Positions 6,526-13,705 of a stretch of DNA of 16,617 nt are shown here, piece by piece (position 1 is the stretch's first letter; every line of letters begins with the position of its first letter). The stretch is from the NCBI GenBank assembly GCA_014879435.1, contig JACSSB010000191.1, positions 1 to 16,617 on the forward strand. The letters are read 5' to 3'. The notes under the pieces were generated by a model. It saw only the letters and a program-made list of their open reading frames with translations, was not told the DNA's origin and did not search any database. Origin of the DNA: Phycisphaerales bacterium (lineage in GTDB: Bacteria; Pseudomonadota; Gammaproteobacteria; Competibacterales; Competibacteraceae). Both the position numbers and the translations under genes were made by a program.

Positions 6526-8470
6526 GGCGGTTATTCGATGGGGCCAGCGGTAATTCCACGGTAAACACCGCTCCTGGTTCGGGGCGATTGGCACCGCTCA
6601 GCCGACCACCGAATTCGTGGAGGATGTCGGCAGAGATCGCCAATCCCAATCCCAATCCTTGGCCGGTGTCCTTGGTAGTAAAGAAGGGTTTAAACAGTTG
6701 CGCCTGAACGGTTTCCGATAGGCCGATGCCAGAATCGCGAATTTGGATAAGAACGAGGCAATCCACGATTTCCCAAGAAATTTCGATAACCGGTTCCGCT
6801 ACATCAGCGCTGGCATCTACCGCGTTGCTTAAGAGATTGATGAGCACCTGCTCAAGCCGAATCGCGTTGCCCCATACCCAAGCCTCACTGGTGGATGGTT
6901 GCGTCCGAACGGTAATTTGATGTTTGCGCAAGCGTTGCTCTAACAACATTAAGGAATTATCGACGGCTTGGCGGATGGCGATGCGTTGCGGCGGTTCAGA
7001 AGATTTGCGGGCAAAGGATTTAAGCTGCTCAGTAATCTTCGCCATACGCTGGATCAGATGATCGGTTCTATCCAAATTTTTGTAAGCAGATTCAAGATTG
7101 CCGTGTCGTAAAAAGATCACGGTATTTCCGGCCAAGGTACGCAGCGCGGCTAGGGGTTGATTGAGTTCATGGACAATCTCAGCGGATAGCTGCCCGATGA
7201 CCGCCAGCTTGGCCGCTTGGACCATCTCTTCTTGAGTGGCGCGAAGGCGTTGCTCGATGCGCGCACGTTCATCGATCTCCTGGCGCAACCGCTCATTTGC
7301 TGCTGACAGCTCGATGGTGCGCTCCGCTACTTTGCGCTCTAGACCATCGTGGGCCTGCTGCAACGCTGTACGCGCCGCCAACTGCTCGTAAATGTAGCGT
7401 CGGCGCTGGCGAATTCCCCATAACAATAGCAATATCAATAGGCTACTGACGCCAGCCAGTACGGCGTGGTTGAGCGCCAACCGCTGGCCAGTGGCGAGCG
7501 ATAGAAATACCGTCAAGTGCCAAGCGACCGTCGGCACGGTACGTGTTTGCCCGAGAAACAGGCCGTTGGGGACCGCTGTGGCGATGCCTGGATTATTGGG
7601 GCTGGAGTCAGCCGAAAAGCGTGCGATAAAGCTATCCGCATCGAGCTGGCGGACGACTTTCATGTGAAGTGGGGTGAGCGGGCGGTGACTGTATTGCAGC
7701 GTTTGGGCGATTTTTTTGCGGATTGGCGCATCCAGAGGTTTCAAGGTGGTAAAGCGCCAGGCCGGTACCGTCGATAGAAAGATCACGTCGTTGTCGTCAG
7801 AGACCAGAGCGAGGGTGTCACCGATGGACCAGGCATCCTGCAATTGCTCGAATCCGATCTTAACCACAGCTACGCCAATGACCCGTTCTTCCGCATTCAG
7901 TCGCTGCGCCAGATAATAACCCGGCTCACCGCGTGTCGTGCCGATACCGAAAAAGCGTCCGATGCCCTGTTGCAGCGCATCGGTTACATAGGGTCGAAAA
8001 ATCAGGTGTTCGCCAATGTAGCTGTCCGGTTGCCGCCAGTTGCTTGATGCCACTACGATTCCTTCTGGATTCACGATATAGACCGACAGCGTATCTGCGT
8101 ATTGATTGAGACTTTCCAAGTAAGCATTGACCCGCGCCAATCGTAGTTTGTCGCCGGGTTGTTCCAGCAAGAGGTGTACATCCTCTTTCAAGTTAAGGAT
8201 TGCGGGAAAATAGGCGTATTTGCCCATTTCCCGCTCAAGACCGGTGACCAGCAGATCGAGGCGATGATCACCGACAGTACGCAAGCTGGTGATGGCATGC
8301 GCCTGACTGAGTTGATAGACCAGCCAGCCACAACCGACGGCTATACCGATTCCCAACACGAATGGCACAAGCCAGTATCGCCGCTGGTAGGCGCCGGGTC
8401 GGTCACGCCAACCGTCGCGCCAAAAGCGGCTAGGGCGTTCAGTAGGTGTAAAACATGCGCTGAATTTCAC
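6515..8470 (-). CDS. aauS: Sensor histidine kinase, AauS/DctB type
   Basis: A 651-aa inner-membrane kinase. Transmembrane segments at about 33-54 and 335-354 enclose a periplasmic double-Cache/PAS-like sensor of the DctB class, with the family's typical FRPYVTDAL and GRFFGIGTTRGEPGYYLA stretch at 158-188. A coiled coil (about 360-415) leads to the HisKA H-box HELNQPL (His434) and a complete ATPase domain: N-box around Asn545-Asn549, G1 DSGIG at 579-583, G2 GQGLGLGL at 603-610. It should sense an extracytoplasmic acidic amino acid or C4-dicarboxylate and phosphorylate the adjoining regulator. The start is a GTG at 8470, inside the last codons of ansB; no good Shine-Dalgarno sequence precedes it, so expression probably depends on ansB translation and the exact start is uncertain. 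Confidence 0.88.
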   Translation of the reverse strand: MKFSACFTPTERPSRFWRDGWRDRPGAYQRRYWLVPFVLGIGIAVGCGWLVYQLSQAHAITSLRTVGDHRLDLLVTGLEREMGKYAYFPAILNLKEDVHLLLEQPGDKLRLARVNAYLESLNQYADTLSVYIVNPEGIVVASSNWRQPDSYIGEHLIFRPYVTDALQQGIGRFFGIGTTRGEPGYYLAQRLNAEERVIGVAVVKIGFEQLQDAWSIGDTLALVSDDNDVIFLSTVPAWRFTTLKPLDAPIRKKIAQTLQYSHRPLTPLHMKVVRQLDADSFIARFSADSSPNNPGIATAVPNGLFLGQTRTVPTVAWHLTVFLSLATGQRLALNHAVLAGVSSLLILLLLWGIRQRRRYIYEQLAARTALQQAHDGLERKVAERTIELSAANERLRQEIDERARIEQRLRATQEEMVQAAKLAVIGQLSAEIVHELNQPLAALRTLAGNTVIFLRHGNLESAYKNLDRTDHLIQRMAKITEQLKSFARKSSEPPQRIAIRQAVDNSLMLLEQRLRKHQITVRTQPSTSEAWVWGNAIRLEQVLINLLSNAVDASADVAEPVIEISWEIVDCLVLIQIRDSGIGLSETVQAQLFKPFFTTKDTGQGLGLGLAISADILHEFGGRLSGANRPEPGAVFTVELPLAPSNNRHAH

Positions 8471-9533
8471 TGGTCTGATTGGTCTTGGTGAGCGCCAGCA
8501 TCAATAAAATCCGCGCCTTTTGCGGGTTGAGTGTGTCGGAAACCACGAAATCCAATTCGTCGTCGTTGGCTTCTCCATTGCGTGCGACGATGCCGTTGCC
8601 GACCCGTGAGCCGCGCACTACGATCACACCTTTCTGACGCGCTTCGATCAATGCAGGCTTGACCGCATTATGTATGCTGCCGTCGCCAACACCGGCATGG
8701 ATGATGCCTTTCGCCCCGGCAGCCACCAGCGCATCCACTGGCGTGCGGGTGACGTTGGCATAGCCATAAACGATGTCCACTTTGGGTAAAGCTTCCAGCT
8801 TGCTAACGTCGAATTCGGTATCGACCGTATGTTTGCGCGCGGGTAGCCGATAGAAGTGGGGTTTATTGCTCTGCATGTAGCCGAGAAAACCTAGCTCAGG
8901 GGCGCGGAAGGTATCCAAGGACGTGGTATTGGTTTTGGTGACATCGCGCGCGGCATTGATCTGATCGTTCAGGCAGACCAGCACGCCTTTATTGGCTGAA
9001 TCGGGGCTGGCGGCCAACACGACGCTATTGTAAATATTGAATGGACCATCGGCGCTCATGGCGGTGGAAGGGCGCATGGCCCCGACCAGAACCACCGGCT
9101 TGTGGCTCTTGACCACCAGATTGAGGAAATAAGCGGTTTCCTCCAAGGTGTCGGTGCCATGAGTGATCACGATGCCATCCACATCATCCTGAGCGAGCAA
9201 GGTATTAACGCGCTTGGCCAGCTTGAGCCAATACTCATCGGTCATATTTTCACTGGCGATTTGAAAGACTTGCTCGCCGGTAACATTGGCGACCTGTTTC
9301 AATGCCGGAACCGCTTCGATCAGTTGTTCCACGCCAACCTTAGCGGCGGTGTACCCAACGGTTGTGGTGCTGGTGGCGCCAGTGCCCGCGATGGTGCCAC
9401 CGGTGGCGAGAATGCGGACATTGGCCAGTTTGGCCGACACCGGGGCGGGTTCATCTTTGGCGTATGCCGTGACCGTCAGTAGTGCCAGTAATACCCAGGC
9501 CAGATGATGGCTGAGGGCGGAATGGATCTTCAT
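8439..9533 (-). CDS. ansB: Type II L-asparaginase, periplasmic
   Basis: A 364-aa precursor hydrolysing L-asparagine (and possibly glutamine) to aspartate and ammonia. The signal peptide spans residues 1-25 (hydrophobic LAWVLLALLTV, cleavage after AYA). Active-site residues of the E. coli AnsB family are all present: Thr47 in ATGGTIAG, Tyr61, Ser94, the Thr127-Asp128 pair in THGTDTLEETA, and Lys200 in RDVTKTNTT. GAMRPSTAMSADGP and the C-terminal TLNPQKARILL are also conserved. The ATG at 9533 is chosen for its GAGAGGAAA Shine-Dalgarno sequence; an in-frame TTG seven codons earlier would put that sequence inside the coding region. It starts 57 bp after the binding-protein gene and overlaps the kinase gene by 32 bp. 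Its product aspartate is the substrate of the aspartase encoded in the same operon. Confidence 0.95.
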   Translation of the reverse strand: MKIHSALSHHLAWVLLALLTVTAYAKDEPAPVSAKLANVRILATGGTIAGTGATSTTTVGYTAAKVGVEQLIEAVPALKQVANVTGEQVFQIASENMTDEYWLKLAKRVNTLLAQDDVDGIVITHGTDTLEETAYFLNLVVKSHKPVVLVGAMRPSTAMSADGPFNIYNSVVLAASPDSANKGVLVCLNDQINAARDVTKTNTTSLDTFRAPELGFLGYMQSNKPHFYRLPARKHTVDTEFDVSKLEALPKVDIVYGYANVTRTPVDALVAAGAKGIIHAGVGDGSIHNAVKPALIEARQKGVIVVRGSRVGNGIVARNGEANDDELDFVVSDTLNPQKARILLMLALTKTNQTSEIQRMFYTY

Positions 9534-9590
9534 AGAGCGTTTCCTCTCGTTCAATCGTTAAAGCTGATGCCGATCACTCGACACGGATGA

Positions 9591-10505
9591 TCACGGCAGA
9601 CCCAGCATTTGGAATAGCCCGCGTAATTGCGCGTTCATTGGTAGGTTGAGTCGGATGCCGGACGGCAAGGTTTTCAAGAACCAGCGATCATAAATCCAGA
9701 CGATCTCCCGACTCGCTGCCAATTGGCGAAAGGTTCGCTCGACCAAATCGCCGAACTGATCATCATCCTTGCGATACATCAAGCCATAAGGTTCGTAGGA
9801 CAAAAAATCGCTGATGATGCGGTATTGATTACCGCTCTTGGTTTCAGCCAGCATGCCGTACAGCAACACCTCATCGTTAGCGAAGGCATCGGCTTTGCCC
9901 GTGGCCAATAGTTCAAAGCTTTCCTGATGATCGGCACTGGTTATAAAGTTCAGATCAAGCCGCTGGCGTTCGGAGAAGGCTTGAATCGCGGCAGCGTTCG
10001 AGGTGCCTTGTGTAATGGCGACTGTGTGCCCTCTCAAGTCGCGCAAGTTTTTGATAGGCCCATTTCTTTTGACCAGCAATTTGGTGCCGGTTACAAAAAT
10101 AGTGGGTGAAAAAGCGACTTGCTGACGCCGTTCTTGGTTATCGGTGGTCGAACCGCATTCCAAATCGATCTCGCCCGACTTCACCTGAGCAAAACGGCTT
10201 TCCGGTGTCACGGGTCGATATTCGGTTCGCAGATCAGGAATACCGAGCTCTACGCTGACTTCCTGGGCGACGGCTTTGCATAGATCGATGGAATAACCGA
10301 TTGGGCGGCCACCAGAGTCGAGAAAGGCGAAGGGAAGTGAACTCTTGCGATGACCGAGTACGATCACCCCGCTGTCTTTGATTTTTTTGAGGGTTCCCGT
10401 CAGTTGGTCGGTGATTTGCCAAGTGGCGTCTTGAGCGACCGCCGATGCCATCAGACTCAGCAGCAGTCCGACGGTGACGACCGTGCGATGAATGTGCGCC
10501 AACAT
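9591..10505 (-). CDS. Glutamate/aspartate ABC-transporter periplasmic binding protein
   Basis: A 304-aa family-3 solute-binding protein resembling GltI/AatJ. The signal peptide ends after about Ala24 (SAVA, then QD). The mature N-terminus carries the GTLKKIKDSGVIVLGHR block typical of the acidic-amino-acid clade, followed by PFAFLDSGGRPIGYSIDLC, the DLECGSTTDNQERR ligand-site region and AITQGTSNAAAI at the second-lobe hinge. The ATG at 10505 has GGAG 7 nt upstream; a longer start lacks this support. No ABC permease or ATPase gene accompanies it: its neighbours are a secondary symporter gene and ansB. It may deliver ligand to a permease encoded elsewhere, or have been kept as a ligand presenter for the sensor kinase (inference). 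Confidence 0.9.
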   Translation of the reverse strand: MLAHIHRTVVTVGLLLSLMASAVAQDATWQITDQLTGTLKKIKDSGVIVLGHRKSSLPFAFLDSGGRPIGYSIDLCKAVAQEVSVELGIPDLRTEYRPVTPESRFAQVKSGEIDLECGSTTDNQERRQQVAFSPTIFVTGTKLLVKRNGPIKNLRDLRGHTVAITQGTSNAAAIQAFSERQRLDLNFITSADHQESFELLATGKADAFANDEVLLYGMLAETKSGNQYRIISDFLSYEPYGLMYRKDDDQFGDLVERTFRQLAASREIVWIYDRWFLKTLPSGIRLNLPMNAQLRGLFQMLGLP

Positions 10506-10541
10506 ATCAAAGCTCTCCAAATTGTTGGATGGCGGAGAGGC

Positions 10542-10576
10542 GATGGTGCGCGACCGAATGGCTCGCACGCACCATC
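10542..10576 (-). other. Intercistronic stem-loop between symporter and binding protein
   Basis: A perfect 9-bp inverted repeat (GATGGTGCG at 10542-10550, CGCACCATC at 10568-10576) with a 17-nt loop sits in the 86-bp gap between the symporter stop and the binding-protein start. There is no T-run. Such a hairpin may trim or protect mRNA ends and set different levels for the membrane and periplasmic products, or act as a partial attenuator. Confidence 0.55.
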
Positions 10577-10591
10577 ACCGTCGGCGTCAGT

Positions 10592-11893
10592 TTAAGTGTC
10601 GGCTTTCGTCGGTGCGGCAAGCAGTACGGCATCCAAATTATCTGCATCCACATCGGGTGGCGGTTCTTGGATGCTGCCTTCCCATTTCGCGATCACCGCT
10701 GTGGCTAAGCTGTTGCCGATCACGTTGGTTGCGGTGCGGCCCATATCCAAGAACTGGTCGATGCCCATCACCAACAGCAATCCCGCCTCTGGCAAATTGA
10801 ACATAGGCAGAATGGCGGCGACGACCACCAGTGAACCACGCGGTACTCCCGCCATCCCTTTGCTACTGACCATCAGTACCAACAGCATGGTGAGTTGCTG
10901 CGAGAATGGCATATCGATCCCGTATGCCTGAGCGATGAAGATCGCAGCGAAGGCTTGATACATCATCGAGCCGTCGAGATTGAAAGAGTAACCCAAGGGT
11001 AAAACGAAGCCGGTAATTTTGTTATCGACGCCGAATTTCTCCAGTTGCTCCATCGTTTTGGGGTATGCGGCTTCGCTGCTGGCTGTCGAGAACGCCAGCA
11101 TCGTCGGTTCCCGAATCAGTTTGAGCAATCTAAATACGGAACCCCTGAGAAACCAATAACCGACACCACACAACACCAGCCATAACACCAGCAAGCCGAG
11201 ATAGAAACTACCGATGAATTTACCGTAAGTGACGAGTACGCCCAGTCCTTGCACGGTAATCGCTCCGGCGACGGCGGCAAACACACCGACGGGTGCGAAA
11301 CGCATCACATAATCCGTGACCTTGAGCATGACCTCGACCAGCTCTTCGATGGAGCGTTTCAGCACATGCCCGGTCCTGTCTGGAATCACGCTCAGCGCAG
11401 AGCCGAAGAACAGGGAAAACACCAGAATCTGCAGGATTTCATTGTTCGCCATGGCTTCCACGAAGCTTTTCGGGAAAACATGGGTGATGAAGTCCTTTAA
11501 ATTCAATGCAGCGGTCTTGAGGTTGGTTGAGGCGCCCGCTTCCGGCAGTGGCAAATTGAGGGCGTGCCCCGGCTGCAGGAGATTGACGAACAGCATTCCC
11601 AAGAACAGGGAAGTCAAGGAAGCCAGCACAAACCAGCCCACCGCCTTAAGACCGATGCGCCCTACGGCACCCCCTCCGCTCATGTGCGCCATCCCCGAAA
11701 CCAGGGTGGCGAAGATCAGCGGTGCGATGATCATTTTGATCAGCCGCAAAAATACATCCATGATGATCGAAAAATAGCCGGCGATTTCCGATGCCGTCTT
11801 GGCATCCGGCGAGAATGCGTGACAAAGGTAGCCAACCAAGACACCGAGCAGCATGGCCACCATGATCCAAAGGGTCAGCTTATTGGCTTTCAT
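10592..11893 (-). CDS. Dicarboxylate/amino acid:cation symporter (GltP/DctA, DAACS family)
   Basis: A 433-aa inner-membrane transporter with the DAACS fold. HP1 carries the serine-rich AFSTASSEAAYPK (267-279), TM7 the NLDGS variant (305-309) of the usual NMDGT, HP2 the GMAGVPRG tip (346-353), and TM8 the FLDMGRTATNVIGN stretch (381-394). Using archaeal GltPh as guide, Asp383 and Arg386 (GltPh Asp394 and Arg397) would bind the amino and side-chain carboxylate groups, favouring aspartate/glutamate over plain C4-dicarboxylates. The GltPh cation-site Asp405 is Asn394 here. Its ATG overlaps the aspA stop by 4 bp (ATGA), so the two are translationally coupled. It probably imports the aspartate that aspartase deaminates; export of fumarate or succinate is an alternative. 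Confidence 0.93.
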   Translation of the reverse strand: MKANKLTLWIMVAMLLGVLVGYLCHAFSPDAKTASEIAGYFSIIMDVFLRLIKMIIAPLIFATLVSGMAHMSGGGAVGRIGLKAVGWFVLASLTSLFLGMLFVNLLQPGHALNLPLPEAGASTNLKTAALNLKDFITHVFPKSFVEAMANNEILQILVFSLFFGSALSVIPDRTGHVLKRSIEELVEVMLKVTDYVMRFAPVGVFAAVAGAITVQGLGVLVTYGKFIGSFYLGLLVLWLVLCGVGYWFLRGSVFRLLKLIREPTMLAFSTASSEAAYPKTMEQLEKFGVDNKITGFVLPLGYSFNLDGSMMYQAFAAIFIAQAYGIDMPFSQQLTMLLVLMVSSKGMAGVPRGSLVVVAAILPMFNLPEAGLLLVMGIDQFLDMGRTATNVIGNSLATAVIAKWEGSIQEPPPDVDADNLDAVLLAAPTKADT

Positions 11894-13332
11894 GAGGAGC
11901 GGGCCTCGCTATCGGCCGCTGCCAGGATCAAATGACGGGGCTTGGTTAAAACTTCAGGCCGCAGGATGTCGTCGAGCTGCTCCTTGGAGAGCAAGCCTTT
12001 GGCGAGCACGATATCGTAGACGCTGCCACCGGTCGTCAGCGCCTCAGCAGCGACGGCAGTGGCGTGTTCGTAACCGATATAGGGATTGAGTGCGGTGACC
12101 AGACCGATGGAATTCTGGACACTGGCCCGCAGCTTCTCGCGATTGGCGGTGATGCCGCTAATACAGCGATCAGCCAAGGTCAGACAGCCCTGCCGCAGGT
12201 GATTCACACTCTTAAATAGGCTATGAGCGATGATCGGTTCGAAGGCATTGAGCTGAAGCTGGCCTGCTTCTGCCGCTAGGCTGATGGTGACGTCGTTACC
12301 GATCACTTCAAAGGCAATTTGATTGACGACTTCGGGAATCACTGGGTTGACCTTGCCCGGCATGATCGACGAGCCAGCCTGTCGAGGAGGCAGATTGATT
12401 TCACCCAGACCCGCACGCGGACCACTGGAGAGCAGCCGCAAGTCATTACATACCTTGGAGATCTTGACCGCGATCCGCTTGAGTACTCCAGACAGTTGCA
12501 CGAAGCCGCCACAATCCTGAGTGGCTTCGACCAGGTTGGGGGAGGTGGTGACCGGAATGCCGGTTACTTCGTACAAGATGCGGCAAACCAATTCGGGATA
12601 CTCCGGTTCGACGTTGATACCGGTACCGATAGCGGTCGCACCGAGGTTGATTTCCCGAATCAATAAAGCCGCCTCCTTCAAGCGGTCTTCATCCTCGGCC
12701 AGCATCACGGCGTAGGTGGAAAACTCCTGGCCTAGTGTCATCGGCACCGCATCTTGCAACTGGGTACGGCCCATTTTCAGTACGTCGGAGAATTCCTGGA
12801 CTTTTTGCTCGCAAGCACGGCGCAGGTATGCCATGGCTTCCACCAGCCGAAATACGCCGCTATAGGCAGCCAGCTTGAGCGCGGTCGGATACACGTCATT
12901 GGTGGATTGGCTCATGTTGACGTGTTCGTTCGGGTGCAGGTACTGATATTCCCCCTTGTGGTGTCCGAGCAATTCCAGCGCCCGATTGGCGATCACCTCG
13001 TTGGCATTCATGTTGGTGGAAGTGCCCGCGCCACCTTGAATGGCGTCTACGACAAATTGATCATGCAGCTTGCCAGCACGTACTTCCTCGCAGGCTTGAA
13101 TAATGGCATCGGTGCGTTTTTGATCGAGCAGCCCCAGTTTGTTATTGGCCCGTGCCGCCGCCAGCTTGATACTGGCCAAAGCGCGGATCAGGTCCGGGTA
13201 AATCGAGATGGCGGTGCCGGTAATCGGGAAGTTTTCCAAGGCTCGCAGAGTGTGCACGCCGTAATAGGCATCAACCGGCACGTCGCGATTACCCAATAAA
13301 TCGTGTTCACTGCGATAGCTTATTTTTTCCAC
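11890..13332 (-). CDS. aspA: Aspartate ammonia-lyase (aspartase)
   Basis: A 480-aa cytoplasmic enzyme (E. coli AspA is 478 aa) that reversibly converts L-aspartate to fumarate and ammonia as a homotetramer. The superfamily signature GSSIMPGKVNP lies at 320-330 and includes the mobile catalytic serine loop. Substrate-binding stretches GGAGTSTNMNANEV (100-113), NMSQSTNDVYPT (139-150) and MGRTQLQDAVP (187-197) are intact. Fumarase C is the close relative, but the N-terminus EHDLLGNRDVPVDAYYGVHTLRA and overall similarity favour aspartase. The start is a GTG at 13332 preceded by GAGGAG with 6-nt spacing. It is the first gene of the operon, with a sigma-54-type promoter about 55-70 bp upstream of the start codon. 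Confidence 0.95.
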   Translation of the reverse strand: MEKISYRSEHDLLGNRDVPVDAYYGVHTLRALENFPITGTAISIYPDLIRALASIKLAAARANNKLGLLDQKRTDAIIQACEEVRAGKLHDQFVVDAIQGGAGTSTNMNANEVIANRALELLGHHKGEYQYLHPNEHVNMSQSTNDVYPTALKLAAYSGVFRLVEAMAYLRRACEQKVQEFSDVLKMGRTQLQDAVPMTLGQEFSTYAVMLAEDEDRLKEAALLIREINLGATAIGTGINVEPEYPELVCRILYEVTGIPVTTSPNLVEATQDCGGFVQLSGVLKRIAVKISKVCNDLRLLSSGPRAGLGEINLPPRQAGSSIMPGKVNPVIPEVVNQIAFEVIGNDVTISLAAEAGQLQLNAFEPIIAHSLFKSVNHLRQGCLTLADRCISGITANREKLRASVQNSIGLVTALNPYIGYEHATAVAAEALTTGGSVYDIVLAKGLLSKEQLDDILRPEVLTKPRHLILAAADSEARSS

Positions 13333-13384
13333 GGGGATCTCCTCAGTTGTGTTTGGTTATCGATTAATTATCCCCAATGAAAGG

Positions 13385-13400
13385 AGCATCCTCCATGCCA
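13385..13400 (-). promoter_or_regulatory. Sigma-54 (-24/-12) promoter for aspA operon
   Basis: The minus strand reads TGGCATG, four bases (GAGG), ATGCT, against the consensus TGGCACG-N4-TTGCW. The invariant GG and GC are present at the exact 10-bp spacing; the differences are C to T in the -24 block and T to A in the -12 block. Transcription would start near 13374, about 40 nt before the GTG start of aspA. The operon's own sigma-54 activator fits this promoter class. Confidence 0.75.
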
Positions 13401-13423
13401 TGAGATGAGTGCTCCACCGGCTT

Positions 13424-13477
13424 ATTTATAATTTATTGATTTATATGTGATTTATCTAGATGCGCCATATGATTTAT
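13424..13477. repeat. Helically phased ATTTAT/GATTTAT motifs
   Basis: ATTTAT occurs at 13424, 13431, 13439, 13450 and 13472. The three extended GATTTAT copies start at 13438, 13449 and 13471, that is 11 and 22 bp apart, about one and two helical turns. This suggests intrinsically curved or protein-organised DNA between promoter and enhancer, though chance is possible in such AT-rich sequence. Confidence 0.5.
13429..13441 (-). promoter_or_regulatory. IHF binding site
   Basis: The minus strand AATCAATAAATTA matches the IHF consensus WATCAANNNNTTR at every specified position. It lies about 55-67 bp upstream of the predicted aspA start point, between the sigma-54 promoter and the distal inverted repeat. 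This is where IHF usually bends DNA to bring an NtrC-family activator to sigma-54 polymerase. Confidence 0.7.
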
Positions 13478-13589
13478 ATTTTCCATGGAGCGATTAATAA
13501 ATTGTTTTTAAAGCATAAATTATGAAAATCATGCGATTAAATGATAATTATGTGATTTTTATGAGAAAATTTTAAAAATCTGAGGTGAA

Positions 13590-13632
13590 CGAAAATCCGA
13601 ACATAATGGGAGTTAGGGCGTTCGGATTTTCG
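13590..13632. promoter_or_regulatory. 13-bp inverted repeat, candidate AauR enhancer
   Basis: CGAAAATCCGAAC (13590-13602) and GTTCGGATTTTCG (13620-13632) are perfect inverted repeats with a 17-bp spacer, centred about 237 bp upstream of the predicted aspA start point. Each arm contains the half-site TTCGG/CCGAA and is an imperfect match to TTCGG-N4-CCGAA, the AauR motif as I recall it from Pseudomonas putida: the right site 13621-13634 matches 8 of 10 specified bases and the left site 13588-13601 matches 7 of 10. The two centres are 33 bp apart, about three helical turns. A terminator is less likely because there is no T-run after the stem. Confidence 0.6.
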
Positions 13633-13705
13633 GATGGAAAGCTAAGTACCTCGCACGCGAATTGTCACGACTACGGATTAACGATTAATCGAGAATGAAA
13701 GTTTG

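Larger units (their letters stand above)
13333..13705. promoter_or_regulatory. AT-rich divergent regulatory region between aspA and fieF
   Basis: This 373-bp gene-free stretch is markedly AT-rich from about 13420 to 13580. It holds, from aspA outwards, a -24/-12 promoter, an IHF consensus site, helically phased ATTTAT motifs and a long inverted repeat, each listed separately. CGATTAAT occurs at 13361-13368, 13491-13498 and 13682-13689; the last copy lies in the palindrome CGATTAATCG just before fieF. I see no convincing sigma-70 promoter for fieF (TTGTCA near 13662 lacks a good -10) and no small ORF. Confidence 0.8.

Noticed and set aside
12754..13299. 181-codon plus-strand open frame opposite aspA
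   Set aside because: It lies wholly antisense to a conserved aspartase and shows no domain or ribosome-site support.
13590..13632. Inverted repeat as an intrinsic terminator
   Set aside because: No T-run follows the stem on either strand, the 17-nt loop is long, and it lies between divergent genes where no transcript needs ending.
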